From contig NZ_SDLT01000006.1 of assembly GCF_004522235.1 (NCBI RefSeq), positions 124,001 through 188,000 on the forward strand: a DNA stretch of 64,000 nt. The letters run 5' to 3'. The stretch is from Amycolatopsis nivea. GTDB taxonomy: Bacteria > Actinomycetota > Actinomycetes > Mycobacteriales > Pseudonocardiaceae. Under the pieces are notes generated by a model. It was not told where the DNA came from and searched no databases. It saw nothing but the letters and a program-made list of their open reading frames with translations. Positions 18,579 through 27,513 of the stretch are shown here, in pieces. Both the position numbers and the translations under genes were made by a program. Positions within the stretch are counted from its first letter, which is position 1. Each line of letters starts with the position of its first letter.

Positions 18579-20644
18579 CCGGCCCTGCGGAAGTGAGCGG
18601 GGCGACGCTGGAGGCGATGGCCGCCGAACGGATGATCAGCCATCGCTCGCGGGAGTTTCGCGACCGGCTGGCAGACCTGACGCCGCGGCTGGCGAAGGTG
18701 TTCGGCACGACCGCGCCGGTGCTGGTGCTGACCTGCTCCGGCACAGGCGGGCTTGAGGCGGCGGCCGCGTCGGTGCTGCGGCGGGGCGATCGCGTGCTGT
18801 CGGTGCGGCAGGGCTACTTCGGCGCGCGTTTCGGCGAGATCGCCGCGTTCCACGGCGCCGAGGTCGACGTCCTGGAATCCGCGTGGGGCGACGTGCCGTC
18901 GACCGAGGAGATCCGCGCGAAGGCCGCCGAGGGCTACCAGGCTGTCCTGCTGACGCACAACGAAACCTCGACCGGGGTACTGGCCCCGCTGGAGGAGTGG
19001 GCCGCGGCGATCCGTTCGGTCAGCGACTGCCTGATCCTGGTCGACGTCGTGAGCAGTCTGGGCGCTGCCGAGATCGCGTTCGACCGGCTGGGCCTGGACG
19101 TCGCCGTCGGGGTGCCCCAGAAGGCACTCGCCTGTCCGCCCGGCCTCGCGCTGGTGGCCGCGTCGGAGCGGGCGCTCGCCCGGGCCGCCGCTCCCGGAGC
19201 GGGCAGCTACTACCTCGACCTCGCTCGCGCCGCCGCGCACGCCCGCGAGTCCACCACCACGTACACCCCCAACCTGTCCGTGCTCTTCGCGCTGGAAGCG
19301 GCGGTCGGCGAGATCGAGAAAGAGGGCCTGGAAAACGTCTGGTCGCGGCACGCCGAGACGGCGCGCCTCTGCCGGGAGACCTTGCGTGCGCGAGGACTCC
19401 TCGTAGTGCCTCCGGAGCCGCTGTGCTCGCCGACGGTCACTGCGGTCCGCCTGCCGGCGCCCACCGCCGAACGGGTTCGCGACACCCTCGCCGCCCGGCA
19501 CGACGTGTGGGTGTCCTCGGGACGCGGCGCGTGGAAACGCGATGTCCTCCGGATCGGTCACATGGGCCCGGTCGCGCCCGCCGACGTGGCGGCCTGCGCC
19601 GAGGCGATCGCCGCCGTCACCACGCCCCGTCGGAGCGCGCCGGGCGGCGGGCGGCGGGAGGTCAGGGTGCTCCGCACCGCCGACGAGCTCGGCCCGGAGT
19701 GGGACGAGCTGGCGAAGGATCTCGCCGCGCCGGTGTTCCACACCAGGGCGTTCCTGCGTGCCTACGAACACCATCCGGTGCAGAAGATCGCCCTCCCGCG
19801 CTATCTGGAAGTGCGCGACGCCAGCGGCGCGTTGCTGGCCGCCGCCCCCGCCTACCTCCAGGGCGACCCGCTCGGACTGCTCGGCCTGCGCGAAAACGAG
19901 CAGGCGTTTCTCTCCCCGATGTGGCACTGCCCCGGTGCGAGAGTGCTCGCGCGCGACGACGAATCCCTGCGGGCGCTGGGCGAAGCGTTCGGCGCGCAGG
20001 CAGCGGAGACCGGATGCGCACGATGGGGCTTCATCAATCTCGAGGACGGCACTGACACCGTCCGCGCGCTTGGCGAGCACGGGTTCCAGCGCGAGGAACT
20101 CGTGCCGCGGTGGGTGCTGCCGCGCACGCTCGCGCCCGACGGCCCCTCCTACCTGGCCTCGCTCCGCGGCTCGGCCCGGCGCGAACTCGGCAGGCAGCTG
20201 CGCCGGGCCGAAGACCAGGGCGCCCGGTGCGAGATCCGTCGAGCCGACCACCCGGACCTTCCCCGATTGATGGAGTTCGTGGCCGCCACCGCCACCCGGG
20301 CCGGGTCGCCGCGGTACTACGACCCGGTCAAGCTCGCGGCGTTCCTGCGCGAACTGGGGGAGCCTGTGCGGGTGCTGGAGGTCTGCGACGCCGCCGGTGC
20401 GACGCTGGCCGTCGGAGTGAGCTTTCTCGAAGCGGCCCGGCTGCAGTACTGGGCCGCCGGGTACCTGCGCGACCGGCCGGACGTCGCGTTCAGCCCCTAT
20501 TACCGGATGTGGTGGCAGATGCTGGAACTGATGTGGTCGTCCGGGGTCGAGATCGCGGAATGCGGACGACTCAACGAACCGTTCAAACGCAAGATGGGCC
20601 TGACCCCCCGTCCTCTGGTGGCGCTGACGGGGCCCGCGGCATGA
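18560..20644 (+). CDS. Fusion: PLP-dependent class V aminotransferase-fold enzyme plus FemAB/GNAT-like aminoacyl ligase (DhpH-like)
   Basis: A 694-residue two-domain protein. Residues 1 to about 355 are a class V fold-type I PLP enzyme with LVDVVSSLG and the Schiff-base Lys188 in GVPQKALACPPG. After a Pro/Gly-rich linker (about 360-375), residues to the end form a FemAB/GNAT-type domain with the DP(V)KL and EIAECGRLNEPFKRKMGL region typical of such transferases. The same architecture is known for DhpH of dehydrophos, where the PLP half eliminates phosphate and the C-terminal half adds an amino acid from aminoacyl-tRNA. ATG at 18560 follows GAAGGAAGGG. Confidence 0.88.
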   Translation: MRNYRMTGPAEVSGATLEAMAAERMISHRSREFRDRLADLTPRLAKVFGTTAPVLVLTCSGTGGLEAAAASVLRRGDRVLSVRQGYFGARFGEIAAFHGAEVDVLESAWGDVPSTEEIRAKAAEGYQAVLLTHNETSTGVLAPLEEWAAAIRSVSDCLILVDVVSSLGAAEIAFDRLGLDVAVGVPQKALACPPGLALVAASERALARAAAPGAGSYYLDLARAAAHARESTTTYTPNLSVLFALEAAVGEIEKEGLENVWSRHAETARLCRETLRARGLLVVPPEPLCSPTVTAVRLPAPTAERVRDTLAARHDVWVSSGRGAWKRDVLRIGHMGPVAPADVAACAEAIAAVTTPRRSAPGGGRREVRVLRTADELGPEWDELAKDLAAPVFHTRAFLRAYEHHPVQKIALPRYLEVRDASGALLAAAPAYLQGDPLGLLGLRENEQAFLSPMWHCPGARVLARDDESLRALGEAFGAQAAETGCARWGFINLEDGTDTVRALGEHGFQREELVPRWVLPRTLAPDGPSYLASLRGSARRELGRQLRRAEDQGARCEIRRADHPDLPRLMEFVAATATRAGSPRYYDPVKLAAFLRELGEPVRVLEVCDAAGATLAVGVSFLEAARLQYWAAGYLRDRPDVAFSPYYRMWWQMLELMWSSGVEIAECGRLNEPFKRKMGLTPRPLVALTGPAA

Positions 20645-21837
20645 CCGCGCGCACGCGGGCAACCGGCCGCAGCGCTTTCGAGATCGAGGAGTGCCCGCTT
20701 CCCGCCGCGCCGGCGGAATGGGACGATCTGGCGGCCCCGACCGGGATCGGGTTCTACTCGGCCAGGACCTGGAACCTCGCCATGCTCGGGCAGAACGGCG
20801 CGGAGGAGCGGGTACTGGTCGTACGGGACGCCGGCGGTACCCTGCGTGCGATCGTCCCGCTGTTCCGGTACCGCGACGGTCCCGCCAACGCCCACCTCCA
20901 TCCCGGCACGCTCTTCGGCGGCGCGGACCGGGTGACCGACGAGGCCGCCCGCCGCTGGGAACCGGTGACCGTGGTGGGGAACGCCTCGGGCTACGGAACC
21001 GCACCCGTGGTGAACGGCGGGCTGGAGGCATGGGCCGCGGCGGCGGAGTCCGAGGCGGCGGCGGCGGGGGCTGGGACCGCGTTCGCCGCGCACCTGACCG
21101 GACCGGACATGACTCGGCTGCGGGAACTGCTGCCCGGCCGGCCGGTATTGCTGACAGCGATGCGGATCTCGGTGCCGGTGCACGCCGATTCGGAGCGGGA
21201 GTACGAAGCGGGTCTGCGCAAACGGGACCGCGACCGGGTGCGCTGGGAGCGACGGCTGCTGGCGAGAGGCGGTCGGTCGGTGACCGTCGAGGACATCACC
21301 GACGACAACCTCCGCGAGATCGGCGAGCTGCAGGAAAGCACCCAGCGCCGGCACGGCAGCTACGGCGACGCCGACTATTTCGTCGGGCGCTACCGAAAGC
21401 TGAAATCGGTCCTCGGCGACGCGCTGTTCGCCTTCGTCTGCCGCCACGAAGGCCGCGCCCTCGGCTATTTCTCCTGCATCCGGCACGGTCGTACGCTGGT
21501 CGGCCGCTCCGCGGGGCTCGACTACGACCGGATCGGCGACCACGCCGAGTACTTCAACCTGATGATCCACGAACCGGTCCGGTACTGCCTGCGGAACGGA
21601 CTGCGCGAACTCGACCTCGGCGTGGCGGGGTACCGGCAGAAACTGCTGCGGGGCGGCGAGCCCGTGCCCGTGTGGTCGATGCTGCTGCGCCCTCCGTCCG
21701 GCTGGTCGGACGAGGACGCCGCCCGGCACAACCGGGCCAAGGCGCGGGAACTGCGGGATGAGCTCGGTCCGATGTGCCCTGAGGGGCTGCGGGAACGGCT
21801 CGACCGGATCGCCGACGCCGGAAGGGCCGAGCTCTGA
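20641..21837 (+). CDS. FemAB/GNAT-like aminoacyl-tRNA-dependent peptide ligase (DhpK-like)
   Basis: A 398-residue stand-alone acyltransferase of the same broad fold as the C-terminal half of the preceding fusion. It has the ALGYFSCIRHG strand, the YFNLMIHEPVRYCLRNGLRELDLGVAGYRQKLLRG end typical of the C-terminal GNAT lobe, and a basic RKRDRDRVRWERRL helix that may contact tRNA. In dehydrophos the second ligase (DhpK) adds glycine from Gly-tRNA to make the tripeptide. The amino acid used here cannot be read from sequence. ATGA overlap upstream, TGATG overlap downstream. Confidence 0.83.
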   Translation: MTARTRATGRSAFEIEECPLPAAPAEWDDLAAPTGIGFYSARTWNLAMLGQNGAEERVLVVRDAGGTLRAIVPLFRYRDGPANAHLHPGTLFGGADRVTDEAARRWEPVTVVGNASGYGTAPVVNGGLEAWAAAAESEAAAAGAGTAFAAHLTGPDMTRLRELLPGRPVLLTAMRISVPVHADSEREYEAGLRKRDRDRVRWERRLLARGGRSVTVEDITDDNLREIGELQESTQRRHGSYGDADYFVGRYRKLKSVLGDALFAFVCRHEGRALGYFSCIRHGRTLVGRSAGLDYDRIGDHAEYFNLMIHEPVRYCLRNGLRELDLGVAGYRQKLLRGGEPVPVWSMLLRPPSGWSDEDAARHNRAKARELRDELGPMCPEGLRERLDRIADAGRAEL

Positions 21838-23060
21838 TGCTGGGCACCCCCGCTTTCCGGTTGCTGCTGGGCGCGCGTGCACTCTCCACCCTGTGCACCG
21901 GCTTGGACGTCGTCGTGCTGGCTTGGCTCGTCCTCGCCCTCGGAGGCACCCCGCTGCACCTCGCGGTCATGGCCGCGCTCAACGCGGGCGCGGGAGTGCC
22001 CGCCGCGTTCTTCGGGGGACCGCTGATCGACCGATTCTCCCGGCGCGCGGTCACCGTGGCCACCGAACTCGGGCGTGTCCTGCCGCTCGGCGCGATCCCG
22101 CTCCTCGCCGGCCTGGGGGAGTTGCGGCCCTGGCACGTGCTGGTAGCGGGCGCGGTGGTCAGCGGCCTGTATTCGCTGTCGTCGGCCAGCTACAGCGCCC
22201 TGCTGCCGGAACTGTTCGACCGGACGGGACTCCTGCGGGCGAATGGGGTCTGGCAGGCCGTGTCGCAGGTCGGGGTGTTCATCGGGGCGGGGTTGGGCGG
22301 GGCCGCCATTCCGGCTCTCGGCGACACCGCTCCGCTGCTCGTCGGCCTGGCCGGGCGCATACTCACCAGCGGCATGCTCCTGGCGATGCCGTCGCGGCGC
22401 ACCACCAAACCCGCGACGAAGCGCACGAGCGGGCTGCTGTTCCGCGACATGACCGACGCCTGGCGCGTGCTGGCGTCGCACCGGAGACTGCTGTTGGCGG
22501 CCCTCTTCGCCGCGATACCAGGCAGTCTGATCTCCGGCATCAACGCGGTGCTGCCCGCTTTCGTCAAGAACGACAACGGGATGGGCGCCGCCGAGTACGG
22601 GCTGATCGACGCGGCTTGGGGCGTCGGCGCGTTCCTCGCGGGGCTGGTGTGCGTGAAGCTTTCCCACGCGCACGACGACCCGCGCTACCACACCGGTTCG
22701 CTGCTGCTCACCGGCTGCGCGATGACGCTGCTGGCCACGGCGACGAACCTGCCGTGGTCGATCGCGCTGGCCGCCTTCGTGGGCGGGGCGGCGCTCGGCT
22801 CGCTCGTGCTGTTCCGCGCTTATGTCCAGGCCGAAGCACCGCCGGACTACACCGGCCGGATCCTCGCGGTGTCGCAGCTGGTGTTGTCGGCGTTGTGGCT
22901 TGCCGTCGCGCTAGGTCTGGGCACGCTGACCCTCGTCCTGTCGGTGCGCATGGTGATCGTCTGCTGGGGCGCCGCGATCATCTGCGGCGGGCTGACGATC
23001 CATCTGCTCCTCCGCCGTCACGGCACCAAGGAGGTTTCGCACGCCGAAGGCTCCGACTGA
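21837..23060 (+). CDS. MFS exporter of the phosphonate cluster
   Basis: A 407-residue membrane protein with about twelve predicted helices arranged as two six-helix halves, with a basic cytoplasmic loop (PSRRTTKPATKR) between them. The signature between helices 2 and 3 reads GGPLIDRFSRRAVTVATE. It most resembles the MFS_3/enterobactin-exporter-like group that exports small antibiotics. Being last but one in a translationally coupled operon (its ATG shares a base with the upstream TGA), it probably exports the phosphonopeptide and gives self-protection. Confidence 0.88.
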   Translation: MLGTPAFRLLLGARALSTLCTGLDVVVLAWLVLALGGTPLHLAVMAALNAGAGVPAAFFGGPLIDRFSRRAVTVATELGRVLPLGAIPLLAGLGELRPWHVLVAGAVVSGLYSLSSASYSALLPELFDRTGLLRANGVWQAVSQVGVFIGAGLGGAAIPALGDTAPLLVGLAGRILTSGMLLAMPSRRTTKPATKRTSGLLFRDMTDAWRVLASHRRLLLAALFAAIPGSLISGINAVLPAFVKNDNGMGAAEYGLIDAAWGVGAFLAGLVCVKLSHAHDDPRYHTGSLLLTGCAMTLLATATNLPWSIALAAFVGGAALGSLVLFRAYVQAEAPPDYTGRILAVSQLVLSALWLAVALGLGTLTLVLSVRMVIVCWGAAIICGGLTIHLLLRRHGTKEVSHAEGSD

Positions 23061-23096
23061 ACCGAAAACCACCCTCTTCCGCACAAGGAGCATCAC

Positions 23097-23789
23097 ATGA
23101 AAGGCTCGCTCAGCGTCGACCAGCCGGGCGTCCGGAACGCGATCAACAGCTACTTCCTGCGCACCAGCGGTGGCGAGAAACGTTTCCGGATCATGTCCCC
23201 GTACAAGCTCTTTCCTGAGGCACGACAGCTCGAAGCGCAGTTCGACCAGGTCAGAAGCGAAGTGCTGGCCCTGGTCGGCAGGCGCGACCTGCCCCAGTAC
23301 CGAGACATCGACCCCGTCCGCGCGGCGGAGGTGTCCGACAACTGGCGGCTCTACTACGCCTACATGCTCGGCGTCGCGAACCCCAAAGCACGGGAAGACT
23401 GCCCGACCATCCTGTCTTTCGCCGAGCGGACGCCCACGGTGGTGAACGCGATGATCTCGGTCCTCGAACCCGGGGTGAAGCTCAACGCGCACAACGGTCC
23501 GTACGCGGGAATTCTCCGGTATCACCTCGGGATCAAGGTGCCGCGGGAGAATCCGCCGCGGCTGCGGGTCGACACCGAGCACTACACCTGGCGGGAGGGC
23601 GAAAGCGTGCTCATCGACGACACCTTCGAGCACGAGGTCAGCAACGAGAGCGAAGAGGACCGGATCGTGGTGATCATCGACATCCGCCGCCCGATGGGAA
23701 TTCTCCGGGACCGGGTGAACCTGGCGAGCCTCCGGCTCAAACGCAAGTGGTCGGGTCAATTCATCAACGGCACCAACGGAGACATCTAG
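23097..23789 (+). CDS. Aspartyl/asparaginyl beta-hydroxylase-type Fe(II)/2OG oxygenase
   Basis: A 230-residue oxygenase of the Asp/Asn beta-hydroxylase family. The HxxxY region LNAHNGPYAGILRYHLGIKVP carries the first His and substrate/2OG residues. The second metal His is in DDTFEHEVSN, followed by a DRIVVIIDI strand with the 2OG-binding Arg. There is no Asp in the usual third-ligand place, as normal for this family, which uses two His. It has its own AAGGAG ribosome site 37 bases after the MFS gene. It is the candidate for the late oxidation (vinyl-phosphonate formation or hydroxylation) of the peptide. Confidence 0.85.
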   Translation: MKGSLSVDQPGVRNAINSYFLRTSGGEKRFRIMSPYKLFPEARQLEAQFDQVRSEVLALVGRRDLPQYRDIDPVRAAEVSDNWRLYYAYMLGVANPKAREDCPTILSFAERTPTVVNAMISVLEPGVKLNAHNGPYAGILRYHLGIKVPRENPPRLRVDTEHYTWREGESVLIDDTFEHEVSNESEEDRIVVIIDIRRPMGILRDRVNLASLRLKRKWSGQFINGTNGDI

Positions 23790-24137
23790 TCCGCGGTCGG
23801 CCGCAAGGCATGCCTGGAGCAGCTTCGACGACCTGCTTCGTGTTGGGCACTACGGAATGCACCGGGGTATCCGCGCAGCGGCGGCCCGGGAACCGGACAA
23901 GGCCGGGGAAATCGTCGTGGTCGAAGGTTCCCGCTTGGCCGACGTCGAAGGCCAGTGAGCGATCGTGGGCGAACTCGCAAGGCATGTCGCTGATCAGGAC
24001 CGCGGCGCTGTGCACGGCGACCAGTCGCGGCTGGCTCCGAGCGGTGCGAACTCAGTCTCCGACGAGGTGTGCGAAGGCGATCGCGACTGCGCCGCGGCCC
24101 CGGGCGGTCCGCAGCGTCTGCGATCAGTTCTCGTCCC
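23790..24137. other. Non-coding or decayed stretch after the phosphonate operon
   Basis: No intact gene. On the minus strand, 23780-24015 keeps an open frame with protein-like composition (DHDDFPGLVRFPGRRC) but no start, ribosome site or recognisable domain. It may be a gene remnant. No clear terminator hairpin was found after the oxygenase gene. Confidence 0.4.
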
Positions 24138-24304
24138 ACACTGCCCGCGCCCAAACCTGCGACATGGTCGACCGGGTACTCCGCGCAGCGGGAAACCGCG
24201 CTGTGCGAACTCTTCGTCGACGTGCTGGGGCTTGCCGAGGTGCCCGCCGACGACGACTTCTTCGCCCTCGGCGGGCATTCCCTCACCGGCGCCGCCGCGC
24301 CCGC
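24138..24304 (+). pseudogene. Remnant of an NRPS adenylation-domain end plus peptidyl carrier domain
   Basis: In one plus-strand frame the sequence reads LPAPKPATWSTGYSAQRETA and then CELFVDVLGL...DDDFFALGGHSLTGA. This is the usual tail of an adenylation domain (LPAP linker) followed by a carrier domain with its phosphopantetheine Ser in GGHSL (codon near 24279). The frame before and after has no NRPS similarity, and no start or condensation domain is nearby. It is therefore a fragment left from a deleted or rearranged NRPS gene. Confidence 0.65.
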
Positions 24305-24807
24305 CTCTAGGGGCCAGTGCCCGACGTCTGCGCGGTCCGGCACACCGCGTGCCGAAGCCGTCGGAAGCTCTGCCAGCAATCCCGCGGCCCGTCGCGTCCG
24401 CACATTGCCCGGCAATAGGACGACAACGAAAACACAGTCGGCTTCCGGCAGTTTGCGTTTCCATCTTCGGGAACGGTATTCCCCGTTTGGTGACTGTTCC
24501 GCGACCGCAGGTCGCTGCCCTTTTCGACGGGAAGAACTTCGCGCATTGTGCGCAGTATCGATGTCTGTCCCTGTTTCCGGGGTCAGCCGATCTCTTCCGC
24601 CAAACCGGCCGGCTCATGCCGCTGATCCCTTCGCCCCAGGGAAATCCTGCGCACTCCCTCGACGAGGTGCGGTGAGGCGAGCACCAGGCGGCGGTACGGC
24701 GGACTTGACCGTCGGCCCTGCGGCTCCGATATCCTGGCTCCGGGGAATGCGGTGCACCGGAGCCACAGCTGCCGGCACCGAGCGGAATATCCGAGGGGGA
24801 AGAGGAA
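24305..24807. other. Gene-poor stretch before the APS kinase gene
   Basis: About 500 bases with mixed codon statistics and no supportable gene. The last 120 bases presumably hold the promoter of the APS kinase gene, though no clear -35/-10 pair stands out. Confidence 0.45.
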
Positions 24808-25407
24808 ATGACCGCGAACGTCCATCGGCAGGCCACCGTCGTCGGAAAAGCAGCGCGAACGAGGTTGAACGGACACGAACCGCTGGTGATCTGGCTGACC
24901 GGCCTTTCCGGCGCGGGCAAGTCGACGATTGCCAATCTGATCGAGGAACGGCTGCACGAATGGGGGACGCACACCTACCTGTTGGACGGGGACAACGTGC
25001 GCTCGGGGTTGAACGGCGATCTCGGGTTCGGGGACGCCGATCGACGGGAAAACGTGCGGCGCGTCGCGCACGCCGCGGCGTTGATGGTGGACGCGGGTCT
25101 CGTCGTGGTCGTTTCGCTCATTTCGCCGTTTGCCGCGGATCGGGAACTGGCTCGTGGACTGGTCGGCGACGGCGAGTTCTGCGAGGTGTTCGTCGACGCC
25201 CCGCTGACGGTCGCGGAGGCGCGTGATCCCAAGGGCTTGTACCGGAAAGCCCGGCGCGGCGAGCTGAAGAATTTCACCGGCATCGATTCGCCTTACGAAC
25301 GACCGCGGAGTCCCGACGTGCACGTCGACACGAGCGTGCTGTCGGCTGGGGAAGCCGCCGACGCGATCCTGGCCTGGCTGCCGGCGACGGCGGGAAAACC
25401 AGGCTGA
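24808..25407 (+). CDS. cysC: Adenylylsulfate kinase (APS kinase)
   Basis: A 199-residue APS kinase that phosphorylates adenosine 5'-phosphosulfate to PAPS, the sulfuryl donor for sulfotransferases. The P-loop GLSGAGKS is at residues 32-39. DGDNVR, the FSLISPF-type strand ([16 protein letters not shown]) and the [22 protein letters not shown] block are all canonical. No ATP sulfurylase gene is nearby, so APS must come from elsewhere in the genome. A PAPS-using sulfotransferase lies 3 kb downstream in the lanthipeptide operon, so this may be its dedicated PAPS supply. Start: ATG after GGGGGAAGAGGAA. Confidence 0.95.
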   Translation: MTANVHRQATVVGKAARTRLNGHEPLVIWLTGLSGAGKSTIANLIEERLHEWGTHTYLLDGDNVRSGLNGDLGFGDADRRENVRRVAHAAALMVDAGLVVVVSLISPFAADRELARGLVGDGEFCEVFVDAPLTVAEARDPKGLYRKARRGELKNFTGIDSPYERPRSPDVHVDTSVLSAGEAADAILAWLPATAGKPG

Positions 25408-26377
25408 CCGGATACGGGCCGCTCCCCGGGCGGAGTCTGGCTCGCTCCGCGGTTCGCCGCCTCGGCGAAGCGGTCGAACGACTGTCTCAGCGCCGCGATG
25501 ACGGCTTGGGCGACGAACAGCAAGTGCCGACGACGGTCACACAGCTGCGTTTCGTCGCGAGTCCTTTCGACAGCAACGGTTTCACGCGGCGGGAAGACCG
25601 GGCTCCAGGTACGGGGATGCGTTGCCACGGACTCGGCCCGAAGCCGGCACGGCGGTGAGCCGCCGGAGCGACGGAGCCAGATCTGTCCGATCGCGACGAG
25701 TTTCCGAGCCAGGCGGAAAGCGCCTTCGGCAATGAAACATGATTTCTTCTCCGGGCGAGAAACCTTTCAACCAGCCGTCCGGGGATTTTTGTCCCGGCGG
25801 TTCCCGGCTCAATTCAGGGTCCATCTGTGAGCGTGCCGGGCGCGGTTCTTCCAGATATGCGTCCAGCTGCCGGCCCGCCGTCATCGACGCCCGGGCCGCC
25901 TTCACCGTCGGGGTGGCACCGCGCCGAGGCATGATCCAGTACGGCACAGGCTCCGATGCCAGTCCCGGGCGTGCGGAGCCGCGATATCCGGCAGCGGCGG
26001 GTTTCCGGCGGGCGGGGGAATAACAAGGGCAACGGAGGTGCTGGTTCTTAACGAAGCCTGCCTTCCGGAGAACCATCTCTACCCGGTCAGGGGTTCTGCG
26101 GCCGCGGCGTGGGAAGTGTAATGGTCGTACGGTCGCCGTCGTCCGCATTGCGGACGGTTCGGCCGGTGAACTGGGTGGCTCGTGGGGAATGGTTGCAGTA
26201 TCGGGGGTCAGGGCAGCGCGCGAAAGCGGAAACGGCTCTTTTTGCTGTGAAATCCGCGAGATCAGAAGCGGTTCCGTTCGCTGCCGCGCATGGCTCCACC
26301 GCGTCGGGACGTGAGCACGGCTGCGGGCGGTACCGGTTCCCGGGACGGCGGACGCACTGCGATGGGGAGGGGATGGC
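25408..26377. other. Gene-poor stretch between cysC and the StrR-like regulator
   Basis: Nearly 1 kb with no gene I can support. A minus-strand frame between about 25580 and 26130 is long and open but has no ribosome site and no recognisable family. The segment near 26100-26200 just before the regulator is AT-richer and is the likely promoter region. Confidence 0.45.
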
Positions 26378-27391
26378 ATGACGGGACAGGATTGCGCGCC
26401 GGGGAGCGGGACGTCCGGGTTTCCGTCCGAGCGGGCGCTGTCTGCGAAACCGGACGTGGTCATGGTCGCGGTGGCCGACCTCCTCGACGCCGATTCGCCG
26501 CGGACCGGCGGCGTCGACGCAGCGCACGTCCAGAACCTGGCGGAATCGGCGACTGAGCTGCCGCCGATCATCGTGCACCGGGCCACGATGCGGGTCATCG
26601 ACGGGGTGCACCGGGTCCGGGCCGCGATCGCGCGAGGCGATGACCGGATCGCGGCCCAGTTCTTCGACGGTTCCGAGGAAGAAGCATTCGTCGTGGCGGT
26701 CCACCGGAACTCGGCGCACGGCCTGCCGTTGTCGAACGCCGACCGCACGGCTGCCGCCGGGCGCATCCTCCGGTCGCACCCGCAGTGGTCCGACCGGAGG
26801 ATCGCGAAGATCGCGGGGCTGTCCGACAAAACGGTCGGAACGATTCGCCGCCGGCTGCCCGTGGCCGTGCCCGTCCAGCGGATCGGCCGGGACGGCCGGA
26901 GGCGGCCGGTCAGCGCGCGGGCCGGCCGCCTCCGGGCCGGGGAACTGCTGGACCGCCGTCCGGACGCGCCGTTGAGCGAGGTGGCGGCCGAGGCGGGGAT
27001 CGCGCTGAGCACGGCGCGGGATGTTCGCCGGCGGCTGAAGGCGGGCGAAGGGCCGATCCCGCCGAAACAACAGCTGGCCTCGAAGCCGAGCAGACCCGCC
27101 GGCCACGAGGCCGCACCGGTTTCCGTGCCTGCGCAGGCAGGCCCCGGCCAGGTTCTCCCGGACCTCCGCGACCTGGCGCGAGACCCGGCGCTGCGCGCGA
27201 CCGCCGACGGCCGGGCGGTCCTCCGGCTGCTGAGCCTGCACACGCAGACCGCGGCACACTGGGAGCGGCTGATCGTCCGGCTTCCGCCCTATTCGCGGAC
27301 GACGGTGGCGCGGCTGGCCCGGCACTGCGCCCGCACCTGGGACGCCGTGGCCCGCCGGCTCGAAGGCGATCGCGCCGTGGACCGGTTTTGA
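26378..27391 (+). CDS. StrR-type pathway regulator with ParB N-terminal domain
   Basis: A 337-residue DNA-binding protein. Residues about 27-105 are a ParB/sulfiredoxin-like domain (LPPIIVHRATMRVIDGVHRVRAAIARG). Next come a helix-turn-helix (WSDRRIAKIAGLSDKTVGTIRRRL, about 130-155) and a second one (PLSEVAAEAGIALSTARDVRRRL, about 195-220). StrR, NovG and the glycopeptide regulators (Bbr, Tei15*) share this arrangement and activate their antibiotic operons. It has a strong GGGGAGGGG ribosome site. Which of the adjacent clusters it controls is not shown by the sequence; the lanthipeptide or phosphonate operon are both candidates. Confidence 0.85.
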   Translation: MTGQDCAPGSGTSGFPSERALSAKPDVVMVAVADLLDADSPRTGGVDAAHVQNLAESATELPPIIVHRATMRVIDGVHRVRAAIARGDDRIAAQFFDGSEEEAFVVAVHRNSAHGLPLSNADRTAAAGRILRSHPQWSDRRIAKIAGLSDKTVGTIRRRLPVAVPVQRIGRDGRRRPVSARAGRLRAGELLDRRPDAPLSEVAAEAGIALSTARDVRRRLKAGEGPIPPKQQLASKPSRPAGHEAAPVSVPAQAGPGQVLPDLRDLARDPALRATADGRAVLRLLSLHTQTAAHWERLIVRLPPYSRTTVARLARHCARTWDAVARRLEGDRAVDRF

Positions 27392-27513
27392 GGACGGGAC
27401 GGTCGATTCGTGCTAGAAACAAAGAAGGTGGATTATCTGCGCGTTTAGTCGATTGCGGGCGTGAGGATCCGGATCGGAAACCGTCAGGAAAACGCGTCTT
27501 GGGGGAATTTCGC

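Noticed and set aside
25580..26132. Long open minus-strand frame with a protein-like stretch (EPVPYWIMPRRGATPTVKAA)
   Set aside because: No ribosome site, start or recognisable family; probably chance in high-GC DNA.
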